From: Megamerina dolium
Lineage: Eukaryota > Arthropoda > Insecta > Diptera > Megamerinidae
DNA: 64,000 bases
Reading direction: 5' to 3'
Assembly: GCA_963854835.1 (NCBI GenBank)
Contig: OY978529.1
Span: 43,582,055 to 43,646,054, forward strand
A model generated the notes under the pieces. It searched no databases. It worked only from the letters and a program-made list of their open reading frames with translations, and was not told where the DNA came from. Below are positions 1 through 11,326 of the stretch, in pieces; within the stretch, counting starts at the first letter, position 1, and each line of letters starts with the position of its first letter. A program made the translations under genes and the position numbers.

Positions 1-1060
1 TAGTTATGTCATTTTAAAATTTAAATGGAAATCAAAATGCTGTTGGAAAAAATAACATTCGAGTTAGGTAATGTGAATTCAAAAATTTTAGACTATGAAC
101 TAATCCAATTTAGAAAAGAGAACATAAAAAGGTGATAGATTATAAGCAATTAATACGAGGTCTTACTTTGAAGTGTAGTAACACGATGTAACGGTACTGG
201 ACCTTCTAACCAGTTTTCAATAGTTAAACAATCATATTTTGTAAATCACTTATTATGAACATTTTAATGCGATTATAATATTGTCACTTGTTTTCCATCG
301 CCAATTTAATCGATCAAGGTTATATTGTGAACACCCCAAAAAATCTGTGACCATTATATTTTAGGACGATAAAGTCACGCACATTCGCCAAAAACAATCT
401 ACAGTTTGGACAATTTCTGTTCATTGTAGTTATATATATGTGCATATAATTAGTAATGGGCATATGTATATTCTAATTGATAATTTTTAATTGCAAAATT
501 TCTTCTAAGATGACCTTATATGCCAACTTCTGAATAATAACACAGTACAACAAAAAATATTACTTTTGTTCTGCTTCCGAGTGCACTTTTGTTCGATCCT
601 ATGAAGAAAGCATAGAATTTGAATTTTTTTACAAAATTTTCCAATCAACTAACTTACATATAACGTTCGGAACAGGTTACCAATTAGCCACGCCGAATAT
701 ACAAATTTGGAGTGGCAAGTTAATGCACATAAAACAGAGTTTCCCACTTCAAATAAATGAATCCGGCATACAAAATCGTGCTGTAGAGTGTAATTCATTT
801 TTATTTGTTTTTTGTTACAAATGTGAATCCCGGCTTTACACGAACAAAAATTCATACTGTACATACACATCACAATCAACTATAAATGCTTATCAGTCTA
901 AGTTAATTTTTTAAACAATATTATTCTAAGTAAGATAAGCTCTCCTCCTCCAAGCTTAAATACAATAGTATAGTTGTTTAGACGGACACACAATCATACT
1001 CGTATGTTAACAAATTATGACAGAATTTTTACAGAAATAAGTATACCTAAAACAGAGTGA

Positions 1061-1066
1061 TCAGTT
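1061..1066 (+). promoter_or_regulatory. Putative initiator of TEP copy A
   Basis: TCAGTT matches the insect initiator consensus and lies about 60 bases before the start codon. A TATA-like stretch (GTATACC) lies about 20 bases further up. The same element is kept at matching positions in copies B and C, which supports it as the core promoter. No clear NF-kB-like site was recognised upstream by eye. Confidence 0.45.
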
Positions 1067-1122
1067 AAGTATTGGCTGCGAACGCCGGTGGTACTTGTCG
1101 TATAAGTATAGTCTCTATTGAA

Positions 1123-4100
1123 ATGTGGAAGTTTACGCTAGCATCATTTTGCATACTAAATGCAATTTTAGCCGTACTTGGAGATGGGTAAGTTTGTATT
1201 GTACCTGCTTACACGAATGCATATGTGCAAATGTATTCAAATATTTATATGACTTCTTTCGAATTCAGAGCAGTGTTTTACATAAAAAATTACTATAATA
1301 TGACGTTGTTAAAAGAATTTTTAGAAATTATGTACTTGAGTGGTTATTAAATTCACTTAATTCGAAATGTTGTTGTTATTTGTTTCTAGTTAATCGGTAG
1401 ACTCAAATGTTGCTAGAAAATGTTGCAATGACAAAGCTGTACAACAAAACTCAAAATTGATTTTTCTTCCTGAACAAAACAAAAAATTATATTTAGTCTC
1501 GAAGAAAAAATGGATTTTTTTTTTTTTGTAGAGTAAGAATTATAATTCATATATAATTATTTTTAGATATTTCGTTTAACACTCGTAAAAGAAATAACTG
1601 GTTCCAATAGACACACATAGGGTCGTCCAAAATTTGAATTTCCAAATTCCCTACTGACCGTAGGGTGAAGAAAAGCGAATGATCGAACAGATATCGTTAT
1701 TTTTTTGGAATTATTGTTGCTTTTATTCATTTTCTCTACGCTGTTAAAGTTTCGTGATGCTAATTGTGCTAATGTTAAAAAATTTCATATAAAATCGTGT
1801 TTTCATTTAATCAATTCGATTTAAATAGATAGTTACACAGCTGGTAAATATTATGTAATTCACATAATTTAATAGAAATATAATATGTACTGGTACCCGC
1901 AGAGTTAATGGATTGAAAAATTTAATTACAGTCACAAAGTTGTACAACATCAATTAACGGAGCTGGGATTCCTCGCTTAATTATGATGACTGGCATTTCA
2001 TAGTTTGGAAGCAGACAAAAAATTCTTATTATGACCATTTGAAATATCGAACTGTTGAAAAATATATCGAAAATTCTGCTGCTTTAGTGTACGGTTTTCG
2101 ATTACATATATAGGGTGTACCGTAAAAAAGCTTTTTTCTTAAATGTAAATTAATAGAAATATAATATGTACTGGTACCCGCAGAGTTAATGGATTGAAAA
2201 ATTTAATTACAGTCACAAAGTTGTACAACATCAATTAACGGAGCTGGGATTCCTCGGTTGATTATGATGACTGGCATTTCATAGTTTGGAAGCAGACAAA
2301 AAATTCTTATTATGACCATTTGAAATATCGAACTGTTGAAAAATGTATCGAAAATTCTGCTGCTTTAGTGTACGGTTTTCGATTACATATATAGGGTGTA
2401 CCGTAAAATACGCTTTTTTTCAGCATTTTTTCTTAAACTACTTAATTTTGCTTGGTCTCGACTCTGGTATCACACTCTTGGAGTATTGTAAACTATTTCG
2501 ATACATATTTCTTTTTAAAATTTTGCATTAAGAATATTTCTTGTGATCAAAACTATGCTCTTCAAACGATAAATACATAGTTCGTGCAGACGTTTTACGA
2601 AGTTCCGAAAACTGCAAAATATAACTTCAAGTCCTAATATTGATATTGACGAAAAACATGAGCTGAAATCGGGAAACTATTCTGAAGAAGACATGACTTT
2701 ATTAAAAAATTAAAAAAATTTTATTATTAAAAATAGTTTTTCCAAATTCAAAAACGATTTTAAGGAAAAATGGACTGAGGCCCACAGAAAAGCTAGCGTT
2801 TTCTTTAAATATAATGAGCAATGGGTAAAATGTTATTTTACATACCAAAAACGCTAAATCATGCTGGACGGCCAACCAAGGTTTTCAATGAATTAAGCTA
2901 TAGCAACTCAAATTAAATAACGGTCAGCTGAAATGAAAAATGCTACCGTGAGGCTTAAAGGAATATATTCTTCACCAAGTCGGGCACACAAATATAAAAT
3001 TGCATATAAACAGAGTCATTCTAACTTCAAAAATTCTGAACAGATACCAATGTTGGAAGCTCTCTCGATGTTCATGGACTATATAATCTTTTAATACATA
3101 AAACATTTTCAACGAATGGCTGACTTCCTAAACGCATCTTGCTTTTTCATCGAACAATGTAGTATATTTCTAAATGCAACTGTGTAAGCTTTTGACCGAT
3201 TATCCTGTTCCTAAATGTAAAGGTATTGTTACAGATGAGCAGAGAAAATTAAAAAGTGCATCGCTAATATTTGTGATGCAAAAGTTTAGCAATATATTCG
3301 TGTGGCAGTGCGGCAAAGTATTAGGACCATATTAAAGGTTATACACTGTATACCTTAGAAATATCAAAAAATTATATGAATTCATTTTTGAACATTTTAA
3401 AACATTATATAGACGATTCCAAATCTGAATTTCTTTAAAACAAAAAACAAGTCATTGATGAATTTTCCACTTAAATTTTTAAATGATCAAGGGCATCGAT
3501 TTGAAAGATTAAAATCTATGACATGTAAGCTGGTTTTGCTTGAATTCATTTCATTTCGTTCTTATCAAGTGCTCATATATACTCGTACAATATATAAATT
3601 TAGCAATTTCATAAAATTAAAGTACTAATAAATTGGATTTATTAAAAATCAAATCAATTTTCGGTAGAAAATCTGAAATATAATTTTTTTGCAAATACAT
3701 ACTACTTATAGATTACGACGATCGATTTGAGTCCGATTGGAAATAAGTTTAGAAATTGTGCAGCTCATTATATATATTTCATGTTCGAATCAAATAACAA
3801 ATTCGACTCGAATATAAAAATCGATATAATCGGATGCACACTCAACACGAAACGACAAAATTTCGCCTGCTGGTTCTGAAAGTTTTATCATAGACGGTTC
3901 TCAGCATATAACATTTAAAAAATATCAGGTTCAGTTTTTCTCATTTTATTATAATTTTTATAAGTTTTAGAACTGTTATTAACACTTATTTATTCTCTTC
4001 AATTTACTAAATTGATATTTTTAAAGAAAGATTATAAATTGAGTGATTTAAGCGATTACTTAATTTACTTAAAAAAAACACAAACAAATACAAATACAAT

Positions 4101-7100
4101 ATTAATTAGGCATTGGTATTTGTTCTATTGTAATTGAAGTATTGTATAACAGTTCACATTTTTCTATGTTTTGATCACTCATTTCTTCTTGAGTTCTTCA
4201 ACACATAATACATACTAGTTTATTACGGAATCTTGTTTATATCAGTGTATTATTGTTTTGATTTAAACCGGTTATTTAGATTTGATTGTAGGAAATATCT
4301 AGGTAATTAATTATTAATTATTCCTTAATAGTTATTTGGTAATAAACATATACACTAGATCCCTCCAAAAAATTTATAAAATATTTCTGAATGTGTAAAG
4401 TCTCTATGAATTTAGTTTGAAAACAGCTTTTAAAATAATTGTTCCGTTTACGTTTTATGTGATCTAGAAGCAATATATTTTAAGAATCTGAAGAAATTTT
4501 CTCAGTTTTCCGATTTTATGCGTTTTTTTTTCAATTTGATAATTAAATGTGATTTAGATGAAATATCTAGAGTGGTGTAAAAGACAGCAATTTAAATGCA
4601 GAGAAATTATTAAAGCACATTAGGCTTCAGATACATAGCTATTCCTTTAATAAATCCCAAACAAATGTCTGCTTAAATACAATTTACATTTTCAGAAAGT
4701 ACACAGTAGTTGGTCCTGGTACAATACATTCTGACAGGAAATATAATGTGGTCGCAGGTGTTTATCTAACTAAAGAACCGTGTCAACTGAAAATCGGCAT
4801 TACTGGGCCATCATATAATGAGACAAAAACGGTTACTTTGCAAGGAGATGAACTTAAAAATATCGAATTTGATGTACCTGTATTGGAGAAAGGCGTATAC
4901 AATCTAACTGCAGAAGGCGTGTCGGGCATTTCTTTCAAAAACACCACCGAACTGAATTATGAAGATTTTAAACCTCACACTGAGATTCAAACCGACAAAG
5001 GAGCTTACAAACCGGGTGATGTAATCAACTTTCGTGTGTTGTTCCTGGATGAAAATTTGAGACCAGCTAAACCACCAGCAGACACTATAATTTATTTCGA
5101 GGTAATCACCATTTTGATGCTGGTTTATTGGAGTTTTACTTTTCAATATTGATTCATTTAATATTTTAGGATGGGAAGCGTAATCGTATCAAAGAGATCA
5201 AAAATATTGAAGTCATCAAAGGTGTTTACACCGGTAACTTTAAGCTTTCTGAATATCCAGTGTTGGGAAATTGGAGGCTAGCGGTGAGTGCGGGTGCAAG
5301 ATACCCGTCCTCAGTATACTTTGACGTTTCTAAATATGTTTTGCCAAAATATATTGTCAAAGTAGAGGCTACCGAAAAAGTATCTGTCAAAGATGGTGAT
5401 ATGCAAGTTGTAGTTAGATCAAAGTAAGCTTCATTAAATACAAATACACATACTTCGAAATTCTATATTTGCACATATATTACAGTTACACTTATGGAGA
5501 ACCAGTAAACGGCAAAGTAACGCTTCTTGTTGGATTAAATATACATTCCATTCGATTTTATGATTCAAATGAACAAAAAGTTGCGCAAACCGATCCACCA
5601 CTTCTAATTAAAACGACTAATATGGTTAACGGCAAGGCTAAATTCGATCTAAATGTAAAGGAATATGAATCCTACTTGTCACATGAAACCAATTCGTATT
5701 ATCTATCAATCACGGCTACTGTTGAAGAGAATTTCACTGGTGTTAAGCTCAATAGTACTACTGGAACTATTCTATACTCAAATCGTTATGATATGAGATG
5801 TGCCAGCGAAGAGATCTGTTACCAGTTCCATCCGAATAAGGAATCAAATGTGACAATTCACATTTCACACGTTGACGGAACGAGCTTAAAAGATACAAAG
5901 TCAACAGTAAAACTGATATACACTGAGGACCTTACAAAATATTGGGGTTATGATGAAAATAAGGAAGCCAAAAATGAAAACAAAGAGTTCGTTTTTGAGA
6001 GTCACATGAACGAAACGGGAATGGCAGATTTCAAAGTTTCACTACCCGAATTAACAGATTATGAAAATTATACTCATGCCTACAAAATGCGCGTAGAATA
6101 CGCTGACGAAGTCATGAATTTGAGTCAAGTCGTGCAATTTAGGAAACCGAAATATTTGGATAATATAGAAACACCGAAGGAGCCAACAAATTATTTTAGA
6201 GCAAATGTTCAATACGAAAATAAAGAGTATACGTAAGTGTTTTCGCAAAATAGTAAAAGAGTTATTTACAGTTCACTCACGATATGGTATATATTTATAG
6301 ATACAATTTAGGCAAAGAAGCTACAGTCACGCTAAATTCCAGTGAACCCATACCATATTTAGCATATATTTTAGTAGGACGTGGTAATATATTGCATACT
6401 GAACGTATTGATTTGCCAGATCAGCCAAAAATATACAACTTTACGTTCACAACAACATTTGCGATGGCACCTTCAGGTCGAATTTATTTCCACTATATAG
6501 ATAAGCTTGGCGAATTACATTTCACTGAGACACACTTCTATGTAAATGAGGAGTTACAAAACCAGGTATTAAACAGAGTATATTTTTAAAATTCATTTGA
6601 TCAAATATTTAGAGGTTTTTAATTCTAGATCGAAATCACATCTGTGGATAAGGTGAAGCCCGGTGAGGAAGTTGCACTTCATATTAAAACTGCGCCAAAC
6701 TCCTTTGTGGGACTATCAGCAGTAGACCAAAGTGTTTTGCTTTTCAAACAAAACAACGAGATAGAGGAAAGTAGGTTCAAATGGCGGCTAGGATTGTTTT
6801 CTACATATACTCGTCCACAGGGAGGTTTTTCACCATATCCAGGAGAAGTATCTGGGCTAGTTATGTTGACCAACGCCGATTATTTGTACAATAGAACTCA
6901 ACCGGATTCAAAATGTATGTTCTATCTCTTACATTAATTAGTCAGATTTCATGTGATTCAAATATATATGTAGGGTCATTATTCGGGAATTCTCCATTTT
7001 ATTCCGAAGCTGCTGCAGCCGGTGGAGCATCAGGAGGATTTGGTCACATTTCTTCATCTCAATCGTCTGATTCGGCAAAAAGTGCCATTGCGGTTAGAAA

Positions 7101-9754
7101 AGATTTCTCTGAGACATGGATTTTCGACAATATCAACAAGTAAATAATGTTTTTGAGCATCTTCATTATACAGAATATCACTTACAATTTCATTTGTCAA
7201 ATTAGCACTGAAACAGAAGAATTTACCTGGTCAAAGGTAATACCAGATACTATCACTTCATGGGTATTGAAAGGATTCTCTGTGAATGAGGAAAAAGGAC
7301 TTGGAGTTACAAAAGAGGCCACAAAGATTAAGACTTTTCAACCATTCTTCATTTCAATTAGATTGCCGTACTCAGTGAAGAGAGGTTGTTCATTTTCCTA
7401 CTTAATGTCAAATATAAGGACATTTTAATTTTCTCTTCTTCTTCTTCTTCCAGGTGAGGTTATTAATGTACCCGCTTTGGTGTTCAACTACTTGGACAAA
7501 GACCTTGACGTGGAAGTTGTCCTGGATAATACTGATAATGAATATGAATTCACTGATGTTACCAATGAAATTATAAATGAGCCAAAACGATCGAAAACTA
7601 TTCGCGTGGCCTCAAATTCAGCAACGGGAGTTTCATTTATGATACGGCCTAAAATTATTGGAAACATCATGTTGAAATTCACTGCAATTTCTCCCATTGC
7701 TGGAGATGCAATTCATAAAACATTAAAAGTCGTTGCGGAAGGCGTTACCGAATACGCTAATCGCGCATATTTAGTTAATCTAAAAGATTCGTCTGAATTT
7801 AAAGAATCATTTGAGTTAAAATTGCCAAATCAAATTGTTCCTCATTCACAACATGTCGAGTTTGCAGTTGTTGGTGATTTACTAGGTCCCGTCCTGCTTA
7901 ACATAGAAAATTTAATACGGATGCCTACAGGCTGTGGAGAACAGACTACGTCACAACTGGTGTTTAATTATGTGGTATTGGAATATTTAAAGGTACGTTC
8001 GTTTCTAGTCTTCTCCGTGTGTATTTAATCAATTCGAAATTTTTACAGAATACCAATAATTTTAAACCGGCAATTGAAATGAAAATCAAACATAATTTAG
8101 AAACTGGTTACCAGAATATTCTTAACTATCGTCACGATGATGGTGCTTTCAGTTCATTTGGGCCATCCACAAAAGAGGATAAACCTATTAACGGCTCCAC
8201 TTGGTTAACTGCATATATTGTACGTAACCTTCAGAAATCGAAAAAATATGTGGACATCAATGACAAAATACTGGAGGAAGGGCTAAGTTATTTAGCAAAT
8301 AGTCAAGCAGAAAATGGTTCTTTCATTGAGAAGGGAGACTACTTTTATTCATCGCAGAAGGATCATATCGTATTAACTGCCAATGTTTTGTTGGCATTCT
8401 TGGAAAATAAGGTATGTATGGATCCTTAACTAAATAAACTTATAAATTTGTATCGCTTTCGTAATCGGCAGCAGAAAATCAAATTTTTATCATAATTTTG
8501 GATTTTTTATGTTCTCTTTCCACAGACCCTTTCTGCAAAGTATCAAACCAATATTGATAATGGTTTCAAATACATTTTGGAAAACATCGAGAAAGCTGAA
8601 AATGTATATGTAAAGGTATTGGCTGCTTATACTCTCCACATAGCAGAGCATCCGTCGTCCAAAGACATCATCTCAAGCCTAAAAGGTTTGGCTAAAACCG
8701 AGGATGATCGTATGTGGTGGTCAAAAATTGAAAATAAACGGGATGTGTGGTGGCGCTGGGCATATAGCAATGATGTAGAAATTACTTCATACATGCTATT
8801 ACTTTTATTAGACAACCCATCGGAGACAACGGATAGTGTTTTGCCAATTATAAGATGGTTGGTGGCACAACGTAATAGTTATGGTGGATTTAGCTCAACA
8901 CAAGATACAGTCGTTGGTCTACAAGCTTTAACTAAATTTGTGCTGAAATCTGGATACGAAGCTGCCGATATGGAGATTAATGTGATTTCGAAAACAGGCG
9001 ATAAAATACACCAGGAAACTATTACCACGAATAACGATAACGCTTTACTTATGCAAAGCGTTGAGGTGAGAAGAAATGCCAAACCCACTCGTACTCGTAT
9101 CTCGTTAAATTAATAAATATCATATATACATATTTATTGTTACAGCTTCCGGCAAAAACAACCGCTATCGATTTTCACACCAAAGGCAAAGGTGCGGCTT
9201 TAGTGCAGATCTCTTACCAATATAATGTGATCGAAAGCGAAGAGAAACCGACCTTTACCATTAAATCTATTGTAAATAAGGATGTGCCGCCTTTCAAATT
9301 AGATCTAATTGTCTGTGTAGATTATGCCGGTGCAAATGAGGCTTCCAATATGGCCGTATTGGAGGTATCCATGCCATCAGGATATATTGTGGATACAGAT
9401 AATTTTGAAAACATATTGAGCGTGAACAGAGTCCGAGTAAGTTAAATGAATTACTTCATAGATTCCCACAATTGACACTATTTCTATTTAATTTAGCATG
9501 TCGAAACCAAGAATTCTGAATCCGTTCTAGTCATCTATTTTGAAAGCCTGCATAAAAATGAAAAGCAATGTTTGCCAATAGAAGCGTTCAAATCATTCAA
9601 TGTCGCTATGCAAAAACCAGCTTCCGTTGTTGTATACGATTACTATGATCCAACAAAGAAGGCAACAGACTATTATGAAGTTGAGTCAAAGCTTTGTGAC
9701 TTGTGTGATGATGATGAGGATAAAGACTGCAAAAAGCATTGTGAACCGATATAA
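1123..9754 (+). CDS. Tep: Thioester-containing protein, copy A (13 exons)
   Basis: This is a secreted complement-like/alpha-2-macroglobulin family protein. Insect TEPs bind microbial surfaces through a reactive thioester and promote phagocytosis or melanisation. Inferred exons: 1123-1187, 4696-5101, 5170-5423, 5486-6232, 6301-6565, 6629-6914, 6974-7139, 7206-7384, 7454-7992, 8049-8411, 8526-9065, 9146-9436, 9497-9754. All junctions are GT-AG, phases agree, and the total is 4359 nt (1452 residues), usual for the family. Exon 1 (MWKFTLASFC...) is a signal peptide. Macroglobulin domains fill exons 2-6, and exon 7 is a Gly/Ser/Ala-rich bait-like segment. GCGEQ (residues 949-953, bases 7930-7944) is the thioester, followed by the TED helices and receptor-binding domain. 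The tail has a Cys-rich cluster (CDLC...CKKHC). Which Drosophila Tep it matches is not settled. Confidence 0.93.
1871..2432. repeat. 281-bp tandem duplication in intron 1 of copy A
   Basis: A block beginning AATAGAAATATAATATG at 1871 recurs at 2152 with only a few differences and runs to about 2430, a period of 281 bases. Copy B has this block once (about 12075-12355), so the duplication is specific to A or was lost from B. No coding content was seen. Confidence 0.85.
2440..3400 (+). other. Decayed coding relic in intron 1 of copy A
   Basis: This stretch is absent from copy B. Short open segments read like an old protein: K-E-K-W-T-E-A-H-R-K-A at about 2766-2798, then G-R-P-T-K-V-F-N-E-L-S at about 2869-2901, then E-Q-I-P-M-L-E-A-L-S-M near 3040-3072. 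Stop codons and frameshifts separate them. I infer the remains of a transposon-encoded or host-derived gene but cannot name the family. The last part (about 3400-3595) has a counterpart in copy C near 21280-21420, so that part is original intron. Confidence 0.4.
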
Positions 9755-9783
9755 GGAGCCTCTACATATAATATGTTTCATTG

Positions 9784-9789
9784 AATAAA
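9784..9789 (+). terminator. Polyadenylation signal of TEP copy A
   Basis: AATAAA lies 30 bases after the stop codon, with a second copy ten bases on. The same pair follows copy B at 18554. Confidence 0.7.
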
Positions 9790-9850
9790 TGTTAATAAAT
9801 ATGAATAACTCATGCATACGTACTGAATTTGACTATTCCTTATTAAATGT

Positions 9851-10135
9851 CGTACTTACGTAGGCGTGTTAGTGCCTTGGCATTCTGATCTATAGCTCGT
9901 GGGTTCAATTTACGGCAGAAGCACAACTTTAATATCGAAAGGATTTTACTTCCAAACGGTGCCCACCTGTCGTCAAGCAATTGGCAATTCTTGCGGCTGT
10001 AACAATTTGCCATTAAAACACTTCTAAACGAGTTCTGCGACAAAACTCAGAAAATGTGATGCCACAACGGTTCTGTCATTTGGAACCGGCTACTATAAAT
10101 AGGTCCCTTCTAATACTGAGCAAAATTTGAATACC
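9851..10135 (+). repeat. Old tRNA-derived SINE relic after copy A
   Basis: This block aligns by eye with the better-preserved SINE at 36398-36756. Shared blocks include a segment around TTGGCAATTC, TGTGATGCCACAA and GGAACCGGCTA. The tRNA-like head is worn. The same relic follows copy B, so it was there before the A/B duplication. Confidence 0.75.
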
Positions 10136-11264
10136 CACAATCGTTGAGTGAGTTGATTGAGTATACAAATCGTACAATTAATACGACAAAGTGTGTGTAA
10201 TTTATAGTTATGTCATTTTAAAATTTAAATGGAAATCAAAATGCTGTTGGAAAAAATAACATTCGAGTTAGGTAATGTGAATTCAAAAATTTTAGACTAT
10301 GAACTAATCCAATTTAGAAAAGAGAACATAAAAAGGTGATAGATTATAAGCAATTAATACGAGGTCTTACTTTGAAGTGTAGTAACACGATGTAACGGTA
10401 CTGGACCTTCTAACCAGTTTTCAATAGTTAAACAATCATATTTTGTAAATCACTTATTATGAACATTTTAATGGGATTATAATATTGTCACTTGTTTTCC
10501 ATCGCCAATTTAATCGATCAAGGTTATATTGTGAACACCCCAAAAAATCTGTGACCATTATATTTTAGGACGATAAAGTCACGCACATTCGCCAAAAATA
10601 ATCTACAGTTTGGACAATTTCTGTTCATTGTAGTTATATATATGTGCATATAATTAGTAATGGGCATATGTATATTCTAATTGATAATTTTTAATTGCAA
10701 AATTTCTTCTAAGATGATCTTATATGCCAACTTCTGAATAATAACACAGTACAACAAAAAATATTACTTTTGTTCTGCTTCCGAGTGCACTTTTGTTCGA
10801 TCCTATGAAGAAAGCATAGAATTTGAATTTTTTTACAAATTTTTCCAATCAACTAACTTACATATAACGTTCGGAACAGGTTACCAATCAGCCACGCCGA
10901 ATATACAAATTTGGAGTGGCAAGTTAATGCACATAAAACAGAGTTTCCCACTTCAAATAAATGAATCCGGGATACAAAATCGTGCTGTAGAGTGTAATTC
11001 ATTTGTATTTGTTTTTTGTTACAAATGTGAATCCCGGCTTTACACGAACAAAAATTCATACTGTACATACACATCACAATCAACTATAAATGCTTATCAG
11101 TCTAAGTTAATTTTTTAATCAATATTATTCTAAGTAAGATAAGCTCTCCTCCTCCAAGCTTAAATACAATAGTATAGTTGTTTAGACGGACACACAATCA
11201 TACTCGTATGTTAACAAATTATGACCGAATTTTTACAGAAATAAGTATACCTAAAACAGAGTGA

Positions 11265-11270
11265 TCAGTT
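11265..11270 (+). promoter_or_regulatory. Putative initiator of TEP copy B
   Basis: TCAGTT sits at the position equivalent to that of copy A, about 60 bases before the start codon, with the same TATA-like stretch upstream. Confidence 0.45.
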
Positions 11271-11326
11271 AAGTATTGGCTGCGAACGCCGGTGGTACTT
11301 GTCGTATAAGTATAGTCTCTATTGAA

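Noticed and set aside
649..914. Overlapping open frames on both strands upstream of copy A, repeated at 10853-11118 in copy B
   Set aside because: They are repeated only because the unit is duplicated. They lack motifs and lie in the 5' flank. Copy C has lost the frame.
1635..1672. Short palindrome CCCTACTGACCGTAGGG in intron 1
   Set aside because: It is an isolated small hairpin without other signs of an RNA gene or element end.
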